Positions 1 through 9,101 of a stretch of DNA of 64,000 nucleotides are shown here, one piece after another (the first letter of the stretch is position 1; the number at the start of each line of letters is the position of its first letter). The notes beneath the pieces were generated by a model. It was not told where the DNA came from and did no database searches. It saw only the letters and a list, made by a program, of their open reading frames with translations. The stretch lies in NCBI RefSeq assembly GCF_001613265.1, contig NZ_BDCA01000003.1, positions 124,001 through 188,000 on the forward strand. The letters run 5' to 3'. Position numbers and translations under genes: made by a program. Source of the DNA: Nocardia vermiculata NBRC 100427 (GTDB lineage: Bacteria > Actinomycetota > Actinomycetes > Mycobacteriales > Mycobacteriaceae).

Positions 1-1228
1 GCGAACTGCCCGCCCGCAGCACCAGCCACACGGTGCCCAGCAGGCACAGCGCGCCCAGCAGCGGTTCGGAGAAATCGAACATCGGGAACGCCAGCTGCGA
101 GCCGGAGGTCGGCAGATAGTGCAACGCCGTCTGCGAGGCCGGCAGGTTTCCGGTCAGCACCTTCACCAGGTACGGCGCCCAGACGAGCAGGGCCAGCACA
201 GCGGCGATGACACCCATCACGATCAGTCGCAGCAGGATCGGCCACAGCAACCGGAACACCCCGCGGGTGGGCGCGGTGTGGTGATGCACCGCATCGGCCC
301 GCTGCTGCCACCACAGTGCCACCCATGCCACCAGCCCCATCAGCACGATGGTGAAGACGGCGACGAAGAAGAACAGCGTGTAGAACATTGCCGACACACC
401 GACGAACAGGCCGGCGGCGATCGCGGCGCCCCACCCCCCGGCGGTCCGTACGCGCGACGCTGTGGATGCGTCTTCGGCCCCGTCCGGGCCGGCCGCGGCC
501 GATACGAGGCGAGCCGGCCGGAATTCCGCCGGGCGATAGAGCGCGCCCCAGGCCAGCACCATCGCGGGAGCGAACAGGATCACCAGCACCGCGCTGTAGG
601 CCTCCGGTGAGGCGAATGCCACCATCACGACCGTGGTCGCCGCCGTCACCGCGATCGCCCAATCCGCGCGAATCAGCTTGGACCACAACACCAGTGCCAC
701 TGTCGAAGCTACCGCCAGCGAGACGATCGCCCACGGTTTGAAGGCCTCCCACCCGGCAAGGCCGAGCAGGTTCGCGAATCGGCCACCCAGCCAGAACCAA
801 CCGGCCGGGTAGTACGCCGGAATGTCGGCGTAGGTCATATCGTGCAGCGCGGCGGTGTCGGTGAGCCGGGTCAGGTATTCGGTGCGGAACTCCTGATCGA
901 CGGAGATGCCGTTCAGGTACAGCTTCGTCGCTCCCAGCGGCATGCCCAGGGTGATCGTGACGAACGCCGAAATGCCCGCCCAGGACAGCACTTTCGCGAG
1001 CCACGGCCATCGATGCAGGCGAACCAGAACGATTGCGGCGACCAGGAGCACCGCGGCCCCGGCCTGCCCCACCGAGGTCAATGCACGCGTCACATTGGAA
1101 GCGTTGAACGCCGGCCATTCCACCAACGACATCGCCACCAGCCCGGCAGCAGCCACCAGCACGGCGACCACCGCCCCGGCTACAGCCTCCCCGAGTCCGC
1201 CCCCGATCTGCCGGACTAGTACGCGCAC
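1..1228 (-). CDS. aftA: Galactan 5-O-arabinofuranosyltransferase AftA (partial, 3' end outside window)
   Basis: Membrane GT-C enzyme that adds the first arabinofuranose from decaprenyl-phosphoryl-arabinose to the galactan of arabinogalactan. About 409 N-terminal residues are present; the family is about 640 long, so the C-terminal part lies beyond the window edge. Translation from a GTG at 1228 gives hydrophobic segments, an AftA-like loop containing DQEFRTEYL, and YYPAGWFWLGG. The gene follows dprE2 and dprE1 on the same strand, the order seen in mycobacteria (Rv3790-Rv3792). Its donor is the product of those two genes. Unlike a tightly packed operon, 160 bases with two hairpins separate it from dprE2. 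The start is the first good in-frame codon; a start further downstream cannot be excluded. Confidence 0.88.
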   Translation of the reverse strand, partial: MRVLVRQIGGGLGEAVAGAVVAVLVAAAGLVAMSLVEWPAFNASNVTRALTSVGQAGAAVLLVAAIVLVRLHRWPWLAKVLSWAGISAFVTITLGMPLGATKLYLNGISVDQEFRTEYLTRLTDTAALHDMTYADIPAYYPAGWFWLGGRFANLLGLAGWEAFKPWAIVSLAVASTVALVLWSKLIRADWAIAVTAATTVVMVAFASPEAYSAVLVILFAPAMVLAWGALYRPAEFRPARLVSAAAGPDGAEDASTASRVRTAGGWGAAIAAGLFVGVSAMFYTLFFFVAVFTIVLMGLVAWVALWWQQRADAVHHHTAPTRGVFRLLWPILLRLIVMGVIAAVLALLVWAPYLVKVLTGNLPASQTALHYLPTSGSQLAFPMFDFSEPLLGALCLLGTVWLVLRAGSS

Positions 1229-1312
1229 TGTGCCTCCGGATCCTCTCTCGCCGCAACCTGTCAGCGAGCCTACAAGCCGGGCGGAGCAGTCCGATCGACC
1301 CGCCACGACGAA

Positions 1313-1346
1313 ATCCGCAGCGTGGAGTCGACCCCACGCTGCGGAT
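1313..1346 (-). terminator. Hairpin between dprE2 and aftA, possible terminator or attenuator
   Basis: Perfect 13-bp stem (1313-1325 pairs with 1334-1346) with an 8-base loop, followed on the minus strand by TTTCG rather than a long U tract. It lies between the dprE2 stop and the aftA start. Confidence 0.5.
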
Positions 1347-1357
1347 GAGTCTCGACG

Positions 1358-1381
1358 CCGGCGAGCGAATTCGCTCGCCGG
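1358..1381. repeat. Perfect 24-bp palindrome just after dprE2
   Basis: Bases 1358-1369 (CCGGCGAGCGAA) are the exact reverse complement of 1370-1381. It begins 8 bases after the dprE2 stop codon on the minus strand. With no spacer it could be a protein-binding site or the core of a second transcript-end hairpin. Confidence 0.6.
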
Positions 1382-1388
1382 TCAGTTG

Positions 1389-2150
1389 TCAGATGGGCAG
1401 TTTGCGGAAGATCGCGCGCGGGACGTGGCGCAGAATCACCATGACCCAGCGGAACGTACCCGGTGCCCAGACGATTTCCTTGCCCTTCTCCGAGCCCGAA
1501 ACCGCGAGCGCCGCAACGTCTTCCTTGTTCACCGTGAGCGGCGCCTCGGCGACGTGCGCCGAGAACTGGGTGCGGACCTGCCCCGGGCGGACCACGGTGA
1601 CCCGCGCGCCGTGCGGACGCAGCGCCTCACCCAGGCCCAGGTAGAAACCGTCCAGGCCGGCCTTGGTGGAGCCGTAGACGAAGTTGGCGCGCTTGACGCG
1701 CTCACCCGCCACCGAGGACATCACGATGATGCGCCCGAAACCCTGCGCCTTCATCCGTTCCCCGGCCAGCACACCCACCGACACACCGGCGGTGTAGTTC
1801 ACCTCGGCGACCCGGACCGCCTTCGTCTGGTTCTGCCACAGTTCTTCGGCATCACCGTCGAGGGCGAAGGCGACGATGGCGACATCGATATCGCCGTCGG
1901 CCCAGGCCTGCTCGATGACCTTGGGGTGGCTGCCGGTGTCGAGCGCATCGAAATCGATGACGTCGACCTTCGAGGCACCGGCCGCCTCGAGCTGGGCCAC
2001 CGATTGCTCGCGCAGCGGGTCGCCCGGCAGCGCCGCGAGCACGACCCGCGCGGGGCCCTTCTTCAAGTACTCCTGGCAGATCGCGAGGCCGATCTCGGAG
2101 GTTCCGCCCAGCAGCAGAATGTTCTGCGGGTTACCTACCGCGTTGATCAC
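1389..2150 (-). CDS. dprE2: Decaprenylphosphoryl-2-keto-beta-D-erythro-pentose reductase DprE2
   Basis: NADH-dependent short-chain reductase that performs the second half of the epimerisation of decaprenyl-phosphoryl-ribose to decaprenyl-phosphoryl-arabinose, the only arabinose donor for arabinogalactan and lipoarabinomannan. The 253-residue protein matches the family length (254 in M. tuberculosis). It has the nucleotide motif [10 protein letters not shown] near the N terminus, a serine in MSSVAGERV and the catalytic YGSTK. The GTG start at 2150 shares one base with the dprE1 stop (TAGTG), so the two are probably translationally coupled, as expected for partner enzymes. A longer in-frame reading exists upstream but overlaps dprE1. 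Confidence 0.95.
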   Translation of the reverse strand: MINAVGNPQNILLLGGTSEIGLAICQEYLKKGPARVVLAALPGDPLREQSVAQLEAAGASKVDVIDFDALDTGSHPKVIEQAWADGDIDVAIVAFALDGDAEELWQNQTKAVRVAEVNYTAGVSVGVLAGERMKAQGFGRIIVMSSVAGERVKRANFVYGSTKAGLDGFYLGLGEALRPHGARVTVVRPGQVRTQFSAHVAEAPLTVNKEDVAALAVSGSEKGKEIVWAPGTFRWVMVILRHVPRAIFRKLPI

Positions 2151-3640
2151 TATTGCAGCTCCAGCCTTCTCGCCATATCGGACATGAAAACGCCTGTGGG
2201 ATCGACCGAGCGGCGGACCTTGATCCACTCGTCGATCCGGGGATACATCTGGTGGAAGGCCTCCGCGGTGGTCCGCGAATCCTTTCCGGTGTAGAGCCGG
2301 CCGCCGAATTCCAGTACGCGGCGGTCCAATTCGGTGACGAATTCGTTCAAACCGGGCGTGATCGGGAAGTCCAGGCAGACGTTCCAGCCGGGCATCGGGA
2401 AGCTCAACGGCGCCTGATTACCCTTGCCGAAATACTTGAACACATTGAGGAACGAGTAGTACCCACTGGCCTGGATATCGATGAGGATCTGCTTGAACTC
2501 CTCCACGGCCTCCGGCGGCACCACGAACTGGTACTGCAGGAATCCGCGTGAGCCGTAGGCACGGTTCCACTCGCCGAGCATATCCAGCGGGTGATAGAAC
2601 GCCGTCAGATTCTGCGGCTTCTGCCGGTAGGTACCGCCCTTGCGGTACCAGACCTCGGTGGCGAGGGTGAAGGTTTTGTTGTTCAGCAGCCCGTTCGGGA
2701 ACAGATCCGGGAAGGTGACGAAGGTCTTGCCGGTGAAGTCCAGCGGATTCTTGCGCAACTTCTTCGGCAGTTGGTCCAGCTTCGCCAGCGAACCGCGCGA
2801 GATCACCGCCCGGCCCAGCTTGGGCATCGGGCTCAGTGCGTCGAACCAGGCCGAGCTGTACTCGTAGTTGTCCTCGGTGCCGTCGCTGTGGAAGGCGATG
2901 GTCTCGTCCAGACCGGAGGTCACATCGCCGTCGGCGATGAAGTACGCGGTTTCGGTCGGCGTCATCTCGATCGTGGCGCGCAGGATGATGCCGGTCAGAC
3001 CGCAGCCGCCGACGGTGGCCCAGAACAGCTTGGCGTTCTTCTTCGGGCCGATGGTCTGCACCGTGCCGTCCGCGGTCAGCAGTTGCAGCGAGCGCACATG
3101 GTTGCCGAAGCTGCCTGCACTGTGATGGTTCTTGCCGTGGATATCGGAGCCGATGGCACCACCCACGGTGACCTGCCGGGTCCCCGGCAGTACCGGCACC
3201 CACAGGCCGAACGGCAGCGCGGCCTTCATCAGCTGATCGAGGCTGACGCCCGCGTCGACGTCCACCAGGCAGGTGTCGCGATCGATCCGGTGGATCTTGT
3301 TCAGAGCGGCCATATCGATGACGAGCCCGCCGGCGTTCTGGGCGTTGTCACCGTAGGAACGGCCCAGGCCACGAGCGATCACGCCCCGGCGCAGATGTGC
3401 CGGCTTGGATTCGTTGTCCTCGGCGACCATCGCGACGGCGCGCGCGATCTGTTCCGGATCCTCGGTGGAGAGCACCTCGGCCGAGGTGGGGGCGGTACGG
3501 CCCCAACCGGTGAGGCGGCGAGTGCGTGTCGGCAGCGTATAGCTGTCGGCCGAGCCGGTGCTGCTTGCCTGTGACGCCTCGCCGTCGCTCGCGGACTTCG
3601 CAGAACCCGCGTCGGTGGAGGTCTGAGCTTTCGTGGACAT
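2150..3640 (-). CDS. dprE1: Decaprenylphosphoryl-beta-D-ribose oxidase DprE1
   Basis: FAD-dependent oxidase that converts decaprenyl-phosphoryl-ribose to the 2-keto intermediate passed to DprE2; the known target of benzothiazinones. 496 residues; a low-complexity Ser/Ala/Thr-rich N-terminal stretch of about 45 residues precedes the conserved start [10 protein letters not shown]. The FAD domain shows [13 protein letters not shown] and the [17 protein letters not shown] loop. The cysteine in [11 protein letters not shown] (residue 422 with this start) aligns with the benzothiazinone-reactive Cys387 of the mycobacterial enzyme. The ATG at 3640 lies about 8 bases after a TAGCCT -10 box, which suggests a leaderless transcript; ATG at 3646 is an in-frame alternative adding two residues. 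Confidence 0.95.
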   Translation of the reverse strand: MSTKAQTSTDAGSAKSASDGEASQASSTGSADSYTLPTRTRRLTGWGRTAPTSAEVLSTEDPEQIARAVAMVAEDNESKPAHLRRGVIARGLGRSYGDNAQNAGGLVIDMAALNKIHRIDRDTCLVDVDAGVSLDQLMKAALPFGLWVPVLPGTRQVTVGGAIGSDIHGKNHHSAGSFGNHVRSLQLLTADGTVQTIGPKKNAKLFWATVGGCGLTGIILRATIEMTPTETAYFIADGDVTSGLDETIAFHSDGTEDNYEYSSAWFDALSPMPKLGRAVISRGSLAKLDQLPKKLRKNPLDFTGKTFVTFPDLFPNGLLNNKTFTLATEVWYRKGGTYRQKPQNLTAFYHPLDMLGEWNRAYGSRGFLQYQFVVPPEAVEEFKQILIDIQASGYYSFLNVFKYFGKGNQAPLSFPMPGWNVCLDFPITPGLNEFVTELDRRVLEFGGRLYTGKDSRTTAEAFHQMYPRIDEWIKVRRSVDPTGVFMSDMARRLELQ

Positions 3641-3788
3641 CGGCATAGAGGCTACAGGTACGGCCGGAATCCGGCCCTGGTGTCGGGGGTGCAGCGGGCG
3701 GTCGAGGTGGATGTCACAGTCGGGCCGGAGGTGGCCCGCGGGCTCGGCCGTAGTGGGCATGCCGCATCCACCCGTTACTCTCGTGCGG
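3641..3788. promoter_or_regulatory. Divergent dprE1 / gtrA promoter region with leaderless-type -10 boxes
   Basis: On the minus strand TAGCCT lies 8 bases before the dprE1 ATG. On the plus strand TACTCT (3776-3781) lies 7 bases before the gtrA GTG at 3789. Both spacings put the transcription start at or next to the start codon. No convincing -35 element was seen for either. Confidence 0.45.
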
Positions 3789-4271
3789 GTGAGTGCGGAA
3801 CCCCATCTCCCTCTGCCGGCCGAATTGCCGCTGGTAGATGAGCCCGGCGGTACTGACGTCGACTTGAAGACGCAGATTGTGCGGTTCATCCTGACCGGCG
3901 GTTTGTCGGCGGTCGTCGACTTCGGTCTGTACCTGCTGTTCATGAGCGTGTTCGGGATTCCGCGCGATATCGCGAAGGCGATGAGCTTCATCGCGGGCAC
4001 CACCACCGCCTACCTGATCAACCGACGCTGGACCTTCAAGGCCGAGCCGAGCCGCAGCCGATTCGTGGCGGTGGTGCTGCTCTACGCGGTGACCTTCGCC
4101 GCGCAGGTCGGGATCAACGCCCTGCTCAACACCACCCTGCCGGAGATGTCGGTGGATATCGCCGGGCATTCGGTCAAGGGTGCGGTGCTGGTCGCCTTCG
4201 TGATCGCGCAGGGCGTCGCCACCGTGATCAACTTCGTCGTCCAGCGTGCGGTGATCTTCAAGATCAAGTAA
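3789..4271 (+). CDS. GtrA-family membrane protein (Rv3789-like)
   Basis: Small four-helix membrane protein of the GtrA family (160 residues). Family members are proposed to move polyprenyl-phosphate sugars across the membrane or to recruit glycosyltransferases. The conserved block starts at [15 protein letters not shown] and includes the hallmark YLINRRWTF after the second helix. It is divergent from dprE1-dprE2, the same relation as Rv3789 to Rv3790 in M. tuberculosis, which suggests a role with decaprenyl-phosphoryl-arabinose. GTG 3789 was chosen because a TACTCT box sits 7 bases upstream; ATG 3759 and GTG 3783 are in-frame alternatives that add only a poorly conserved N terminus. Confidence 0.88.
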   Translation: MSAEPHLPLPAELPLVDEPGGTDVDLKTQIVRFILTGGLSAVVDFGLYLLFMSVFGIPRDIAKAMSFIAGTTTAYLINRRWTFKAEPSRSRFVAVVLLYAVTFAAQVGINALLNTTLPEMSVDIAGHSVKGAVLVAFVIAQGVATVINFVVQRAVIFKIK

Positions 4272-4417
4272 TTGCCCGGGGGCCGGTGATCGAAATCGGC
4301 CGGCCCCGATACGCGCGTGCCGGATTCGGCTGTGCGGTTGTCGGACCGGTAGCTGAGGCTCACCGTGTGCAGCCCACTGTGCCGAGAATCACTCGAACCG
4401 ATAGCGGCCGGAGAACG

Positions 4418-4456
4418 ACGAAACCGCGAAAGCATCGCGTGCTCTCGCGGTTTCGT
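4418..4456. terminator. Bidirectional hairpin between convergent genes
   Basis: 12-bp perfect stem: 4418-4429 (ACGAAACCGCGA) pairs with 4445-4456, with a 15-base loop. It lies between the ends of gtrA (+) and the hypothetical gene on the minus strand. Confidence 0.6.
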
Positions 4457-4468
4457 GGATTTGTCGGT

Positions 4469-4963
4469 TCAGCTGGCGATGCTGCTCAGCTGCGGCTTAC
4501 GGCCGGAGTTCGCCGAGCGCACCGCTGCGGCGATCGCAACGACCGGCGGCAGCCAGCGGGCCTCACCCGGAGCCACGCCCCAGCAGGCCTCGCCGGCCGA
4601 GAGCTGAGTGGGCGGCAGCGGAATGCCGGCACCGTCGGTGTGCACGATCGCACCGGCCGCACGCAGCGCTTCCAGTGCCATCTCCGCCTTGCCGAGGCCG
4701 GTCACGAGATGGATTTCGCGGCGTTCGGCGCCCGGGATCTCGATCACCGGTCCGGACAGGTTGTTGGCCCGCAGGAAACGGCGCACATTCGCGGCCAGCT
4801 CGCCGGCCACCTCGATACCCGAAACATTCGTATCGGTGATCAGGCAGATGCCGTTGGCCGTTTCAGCGACCGTCCAACCGCGCTGGATGTAGTCCTGCGC
4901 AGTAGCGGCCATGGTTGCCGCCGAGACGGAAGTCGGAAACGTCGTACGCACTGTCTTCTCCAT
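4469..4963 (-). CDS. Hypothetical protein, possibly a prim-pol-related small protein
   Basis: 164-residue soluble protein of unknown function. Visible features are GWTVAETANG near residue 35, a central REIHLVTGLG and a C-terminal PGEARWLPPVVAI followed by a basic, serine-rich tail. The pattern of a central hydrophobic-VTG strand and a late RWLPP resembles short actinobacterial proteins annotated as primase/polymerase-like. This is a weak resemblance and no catalytic residues can be named. The start is uncertain: ATG 4999, 4963 and 4912 are all in frame and none has a strong ribosome site. The gene stands alone between gtrA and an XRE regulator. Confidence 0.6.
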   Translation of the reverse strand: MEKTVRTTFPTSVSAATMAATAQDYIQRGWTVAETANGICLITDTNVSGIEVAGELAANVRRFLRANNLSGPVIEIPGAERREIHLVTGLGKAEMALEALRAAGAIVHTDGAGIPLPPTQLSAGEACWGVAPGEARWLPPVVAIAAAVRSANSGRKPQLSSIAS

Positions 4964-5427
4964 TCCCCGGGTAGATCTGGGTCCTGCGTCGGTGTTCATG
5001 GGACCTATCGGGCCGCGCTACCGGCGGTGTTACATATCGGTGGAATTTTCTTCTGCTTCGTATGCCAGGTCACAGCTGTGGGCGATAATCGCCGCTGGCT
5101 ATGAGGCCTTTCCGGGGTTCTCGGACGCCGCTGTGAACTTGATACGACTACCACCTTTGCGGCCCTGACTGTGAATCGATTGCGTTGTGGCTGTTGGTTG
5201 CCTGGCAGTCTGCTGGGAGCCGTGCGGCGCAAATGTGAACTGCGTCGCATGTGGTCGCTGGTGTGGGAGTTCGCAATTGTGACGTTTGCGCGTCTGGCCA
5301 CGGCCCGCACCGGCAGGGCCGGGACGGTCGGCTTCCCCCTCGTGACTGGTCTCGTTGTGCAACAATCCGTTCGGGTGTTGCGGAATCGAATTCGTATGCC
5401 CGAGAAGGTTTCTGCCAAGGGGGAACT
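4964..5427. other. Intergenic stretch with no recognised gene
   Basis: About 460 bases between two divergent genes. No RNA gene, repeat or credible coding sequence was recognised. It must hold the promoters of both neighbours. A good ribosome site, AAGGGGGAACT, ends just before the ATG at 5428. Confidence 0.5.
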
Positions 5428-6300
5428 ATGGGTTCACCACAGGGGATCACCGGTTCGACGATGCCGCGGCGGCAACTCGGCCGGCGATTACGGGATCTGC
5501 GCACCCGCGCCCGGATGACGACCCGGGTCGCCGCCCGCCGCCTGGAATGGTCCGAGGCGAAGATCTGGCGGATCGAAACCGGCCAGACCTCACTGCGCAG
5601 CCTCGACGTCGAGGCCATGTGCAAGGTCTACGGGGCGCGCGAGGAGGAGGTAGCGCCGCTCACCGCCTTGGCCCGGGAAACCAAGGCCCGCGGCTGGTGG
5701 GCGTCCTACAGCGATGTGATCGGCGAGGGCTTCGACGTCTACATCGGTCTGGAGGAGGGGGCGACCCGGCTGTCCACCTTCGAGAACGAATTCGTCCCGG
5801 GCTTGTTGCAGACCGAGGACTACACCAGGGCATTGCTGGCGGCGGCCCGGCCCGGGCTCACCGCTGCCGAGATCGAGCGCCGCGTCGAGGTCCGGGTGAC
5901 GCGCCAGCGCCTGCTCAGTCGCCGGCCGAATCCACTACGGCTGGTCGCGGTGCTGAGCGAGTCGCTGCTGTGGCGGCGGATCGGCGACGGCGCGGTCGCC
6001 GCCGGACAGCTGAATCACCTGCGGCGCATGTGTGATCGCCCCAATATCGACATTCGGATGGTGCGCAACGACTCCGGTTACCACGAGGGGCTGAACTCGG
6101 GCCGCTTCGTTCTGCTGGAATTCGGGGCACCCGGTCTGGAGCTCGTCGAGCCACCGGTGGTGCACATCGAAAGTTTCCACGGCGCCACGCATGTGGACAA
6201 AGATGCCGACATCGCGCGGTACCGGGCAGCGTTCGCGAGTATCCGAGCGGTATCGGTGGACGGCCGGGTCGCTCTGGACGAAGCGATTGCCGCCGCCTGA
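5428..6300 (+). CDS. XRE-family HTH regulator with DUF5753 sensor domain
   Basis: 290-residue transcriptional regulator. The N-terminal helix-turn-helix covers roughly residues 13-70 (LGRRLRDLRTRARMTTRVAA, then the recognition helix SEAKIWRIETGQ). The DUF5753 domain follows (FVPGLLQTEDYTRALL, then LSESLLWRRIG, and FGAPGLELVEPPVVHIES near the end). Such proteins in Streptomyces and Nocardia usually sit beside a small DUF397 gene; none is present here, so this copy is an orphan. Start chosen from the ribosome site AAGGGGGAACT directly before ATG. The regulated genes are unknown. Confidence 0.9.
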   Translation: MGSPQGITGSTMPRRQLGRRLRDLRTRARMTTRVAARRLEWSEAKIWRIETGQTSLRSLDVEAMCKVYGAREEEVAPLTALARETKARGWWASYSDVIGEGFDVYIGLEEGATRLSTFENEFVPGLLQTEDYTRALLAAARPGLTAAEIERRVEVRVTRQRLLSRRPNPLRLVAVLSESLLWRRIGDGAVAAGQLNHLRRMCDRPNIDIRMVRNDSGYHEGLNSGRFVLLEFGAPGLELVEPPVVHIESFHGATHVDKDADIARYRAAFASIRAVSVDGRVALDEAIAAA

Positions 6301-6310
6301 GCCGATCGGC

Positions 6311-6868
6311 TCATTCCAGCGTGCGCAACCGGGGTGCGGCGAGATCCTTCGCGGACCGGATATAGGTCAGGGGAGCGCCGTCGATGCCCACGGTCGGCCA
6401 CTCGATACCGAGGTCGGGATCGAAGGCGTCCAGGTCGTGGTCCAGTTCCGGGCTGTATTCCAGGGAGCACAGATAGGTCACCGTGGAGTCGTCGGCCAGC
6501 GACAACAGGCCGTGACCGAGCCCCTCGGACAGAAATACCGAGCGTCGGGCCACATCGTCGATCACCACGCTGTCCCACCGGCCGAAGGTGGGAGAACCGC
6601 GGCGCAGGTCGACCACCACATCCAGGAAGGCGCCGCGTACGCACGTGACGTACTTCGCCTGCCCCGGAGGGTTCTGGGTGTAGTGGATTCCGCGCAGCAC
6701 ACCGGCTGCCGAGGTGGAGGTGTTGACCTGCAGCAATTCGAGAGACCGCCCGGTCACCTTCTCGAATTCGGAAGCCTTGAAGGTTTCGGCGAACTTGCCG
6801 CGCTCGTCACCGCGCAGTTCGGGAGTGAACTCCCACGCGCCCGGCACCGACAATTCTCGAATCCGCAT
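6311..6868 (-). CDS. rmlC: dTDP-4-dehydrorhamnose 3,5-epimerase RmlC
   Basis: Third enzyme of dTDP-L-rhamnose synthesis, supplying the rhamnose of the linker that joins arabinogalactan to peptidoglycan. 185 residues of cupin fold, close to family size. The active-site histidine is in RGIHYTQNPPGQ, and DVVVDLRRGSPTFGRW and LSEGLGHGLLSLADD are typical. Start ATG 6868 follows AGGA with 8-base spacing and lies one base after the rmlA stop (TGATATG); ATG 6877 would overlap rmlA. The adjacency indicates co-transcription with rmlA. Confidence 0.94.
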   Translation of the reverse strand: MRIRELSVPGAWEFTPELRGDERGKFAETFKASEFEKVTGRSLELLQVNTSTSAAGVLRGIHYTQNPPGQAKYVTCVRGAFLDVVVDLRRGSPTFGRWDSVVIDDVARRSVFLSEGLGHGLLSLADDSTVTYLCSLEYSPELDHDLDAFDPDLGIEWPTVGIDGAPLTYIRSAKDLAAPRLRTLE

Positions 6869-6869
6869 A

Positions 6870-7769
6870 TCAACCATCCTGCCTGTATTCGTGCCCGCCC
6901 TCAGCACGCCCGCGGGTCAGCAGGTCGAGCAGGTAGGTTCCGTACCCCGATCGCACCAGTGGTTCGGCCAGCCGAGCCAGCTGTTCGTCGTCGATGAACC
7001 CCATCCGCCAGGCCACTTCCTCGGGAACACCGATCTTGAGCCCCTGGCGCTGTTCGATGGTGCGCACATAGTTGGCGGCATCCAGCAGTGAATCGAAGGT
7101 TCCGGTATCGAGCCAGGCGGTACCGCGGGCGAGGGTCTCCACCTGGAGCCGGCCCTGTTCGAGATAGCTGCGGTTGATATCGCTGATCTCGTACTCGCCA
7201 CGTGCCGAGGGCCGCAGCCCTCGTGCGATCTCGACCACGTCGTTGTCGTAGAAATACAGCCCCGGGACGGCGTAGTTGGAGCGGGGCAGTTTCGGCTTCT
7301 CCTCGATGGACACCGCCTTGCCGCCCGAGAATTCGATCACCCCGTAGGCGCTCGGGTCCGAGACCGGGTACGCGAAGACCGCGCCGCCGTCGAGGCCGTG
7401 AAAACGGCGTAACCGAGTGCCGAGGCCGGGGCCGTGAAAGATGTTGTCGCCGAGAACCAGCGCGGCGCAGTCGGTACCGATGTGGTCCGCGCCCAGGACG
7501 AAGGCACGGGCCAGCCCGTCGGGCTCGGGTTGCACGATGTAGTCGATCGACACGCCGAGCCGGCTGCCGTCGCCCAGCAGGCGCCGGAATGCGGCGGCGT
7601 CCTCCGGCGTGGTGATCACCAGGACGTCGCGAATACCCGCCAGCATCAGGGTGGACAGCGGATAGTAGATCATCGGCTTGTCGTACACAGGTACCAGCTG
7701 TTTGCTCACCCCGCGCGTGATCGGGTGCAGCCGGGAACCGGTGCCTCCGGCCAGAATGATTCCGCGCAT
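6870..7769 (-). CDS. rmlA: Glucose-1-phosphate thymidylyltransferase RmlA
   Basis: First enzyme of dTDP-rhamnose synthesis: glucose-1-phosphate plus dTTP gives dTDP-glucose and pyrophosphate. 299 residues, about the usual 290. The nucleotidyltransferase signature [16 protein letters not shown] is at the N terminus, followed by [28 protein letters not shown] and the sugar-binding [12 protein letters not shown]. It is the upstream gene of the rmlA-rmlC pair; rmlB lies 2.3 kb away on the other strand, and rmlD was not seen in the window. MRGII is taken as the start by comparison with the family; ATG 7778 adds three residues. Confidence 0.95.
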   Translation of the reverse strand: MRGIILAGGTGSRLHPITRGVSKQLVPVYDKPMIYYPLSTLMLAGIRDVLVITTPEDAAAFRRLLGDGSRLGVSIDYIVQPEPDGLARAFVLGADHIGTDCAALVLGDNIFHGPGLGTRLRRFHGLDGGAVFAYPVSDPSAYGVIEFSGGKAVSIEEKPKLPRSNYAVPGLYFYDNDVVEIARGLRPSARGEYEISDINRSYLEQGRLQVETLARGTAWLDTGTFDSLLDAANYVRTIEQRQGLKIGVPEEVAWRMGFIDDEQLARLAEPLVRSGYGTYLLDLLTRGRAEGGHEYRQDG

Positions 7770-7966
7770 GTGAGGCAAGTCTGCCAGCTCGTGCCCGCTC
7801 GGGCTCGATGAGGTTCCGACTGGACCGCGAAATGGTCACGATGGTTTCGTTCGGCGATATTCGGGCGATCAAGTATTGCGTAGGTCAGATGTCAGCGCCG
7901 ACACATTTCTGCTGCCGTTCCGTCGGCGGCCGGTCACTCGGCGCGCGAGCGGCAGGCAGGTGCGCT

Positions 7967-8938
7967 ATGACGACGACGGTGGTGAATCCCGGGGGTTCCA
8001 GCTTGCATTCGCAGGCCGTCCTGATGACCTGTAAGGGTGTGGTCGGCCCGTTCATCCGGCACTATCCGATTACTCCGGCCACCATGCCGGTGGCGCGGGT
8101 GGTCGTCGATCGGCTGGCCGCGCTGCGCCCGCGAGCCCGCGGGATCGAGCGCGAACAGGTGCGGTTGAACGGGTTCCGGATGGAGATCATTCGCCCGGCC
8201 GGTGCGCGCCGGTCGCTGCGTGACGGCGCGGTCATGTACATGCACGGTGGCGGGTTCTTCCTCTGCGGACTCGACACCCATCGGCCGGTCGCCGCCAGTC
8301 TGGCGCGGCGTACCGGACTGCCGGTGATCAATGTGGACTACCGGCAGCTGCCCGCAACGCCCATCGCCGGATCGATCGACGACTGCCTCACCGCGTACCG
8401 CTGGCTGTTGCGCCACGGTGCGGCCCCCGAGCGGATCGTGTTCGCGGGGGATTCCGCGGGCGGTTTCCTGGCCTTCGCCACCGCGTTGCGCGCGCTCCAG
8501 GCCGGTATGCCCCTGCCGGCCGGTCTGGTCGGGTTGTCGCCCCTGCTCGACCTGGACTACCGGCTCAAGCGCGACTACATGAACGTCTCCCGCGATGCCT
8601 ATATCCCGCTGGCGGCGGTGCGGCAGCTGGTGCGCTACGGAGCCGAGGCCGAGCAGGAACTGGATCCCGCGCTGTCACCGGTGAACGGCTCGCTCGCCGG
8701 CCTGCCGCCGGCGCTGCTGATCGTCGGCGAAGACGAATTGTTGCGCTACGACGCCGATCTGATGATGCGTCGGCTCACCGCCGCGGGAGTGCCGAACACG
8801 GTGGAGTTGTGGCGCGGTCAGGTGCACGCCTTCATGAGCATGCTGCCGAATATGCCCGAGAGCCGCGCTGCGCTGGCCCGGGTCGCGCGATTCGTCCGGG
8901 CCCGGATCGATTCGGAGCAGACTGCCCGCACTGCCTGA
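7967..8938 (+). CDS. Alpha/beta-hydrolase, HSL-type esterase/lipase
   Basis: 323-residue hydrolase of the hormone-sensitive-lipase family. The oxyanion-hole motif MHGGGFFLCG is near residue 90, the nucleophile serine is in FAGDSAGGFL, the acidic residue is probably in GEDELLRYD and the histidine is in QVHAFMSML. It would cleave acyl esters of lipids or small molecules; the substrate is unknown. No signal peptide is visible, so it is probably cytoplasmic. The ATG at 7967 lies where family similarity begins; an in-frame upstream extension to 7808 looks non-coding. It stands alone, followed by a strong hairpin. Confidence 0.88.
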   Translation: MTTTVVNPGGSSLHSQAVLMTCKGVVGPFIRHYPITPATMPVARVVVDRLAALRPRARGIEREQVRLNGFRMEIIRPAGARRSLRDGAVMYMHGGGFFLCGLDTHRPVAASLARRTGLPVINVDYRQLPATPIAGSIDDCLTAYRWLLRHGAAPERIVFAGDSAGGFLAFATALRALQAGMPLPAGLVGLSPLLDLDYRLKRDYMNVSRDAYIPLAAVRQLVRYGAEAEQELDPALSPVNGSLAGLPPALLIVGEDELLRYDADLMMRRLTAAGVPNTVELWRGQVHAFMSMLPNMPESRAALARVARFVRARIDSEQTARTA

Positions 8939-8968
8939 AAGCAGTGTGCGGCACCGAGATCGACACGG

Positions 8969-9004
8969 CAGTGCCCCGCACAGCGACGGCTGCGCGGGGC
9001 ACTG
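8969..9004. terminator. Terminator hairpin after the esterase gene
   Basis: 11-bp perfect stem: 8969-8979 (CAGTGCCCCGC) with 8994-9004 and a 14-base loop. It lies 30 bases after the esterase stop. There is no U tract. Confidence 0.55.
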
Positions 9005-9101
9005 CTGGGGGTTCTCGCACGCCGGCCGATTCAGGGGGGACCGGCTTCCGGCGAGAGCCTGGCCGAAAAGTGTTGAACTGCGCCCGAATCGGTCCTCAGC
9101 C

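Noticed and set aside
906..2294. Long open frame on the plus strand opposite aftA and dprE2
   Set aside because: Its translation is Arg/Pro/Ala/Asp-rich with no motif and it is antisense to clearly homologous genes; it is a GC-driven shadow.
4279..4307. GGGGCCGG / CCGGCCCC hairpin directly after gtrA as a terminator
   Set aside because: Only 8 bp, all GC, with no U tract and a better hairpin at 4418-4456; such pairs are frequent by chance at this GC content.
5380..5427. GTTGTGCAAC-type palindrome upstream of the XRE regulator as operator
   Set aside because: Arms of only four bases; not distinguishable from chance.
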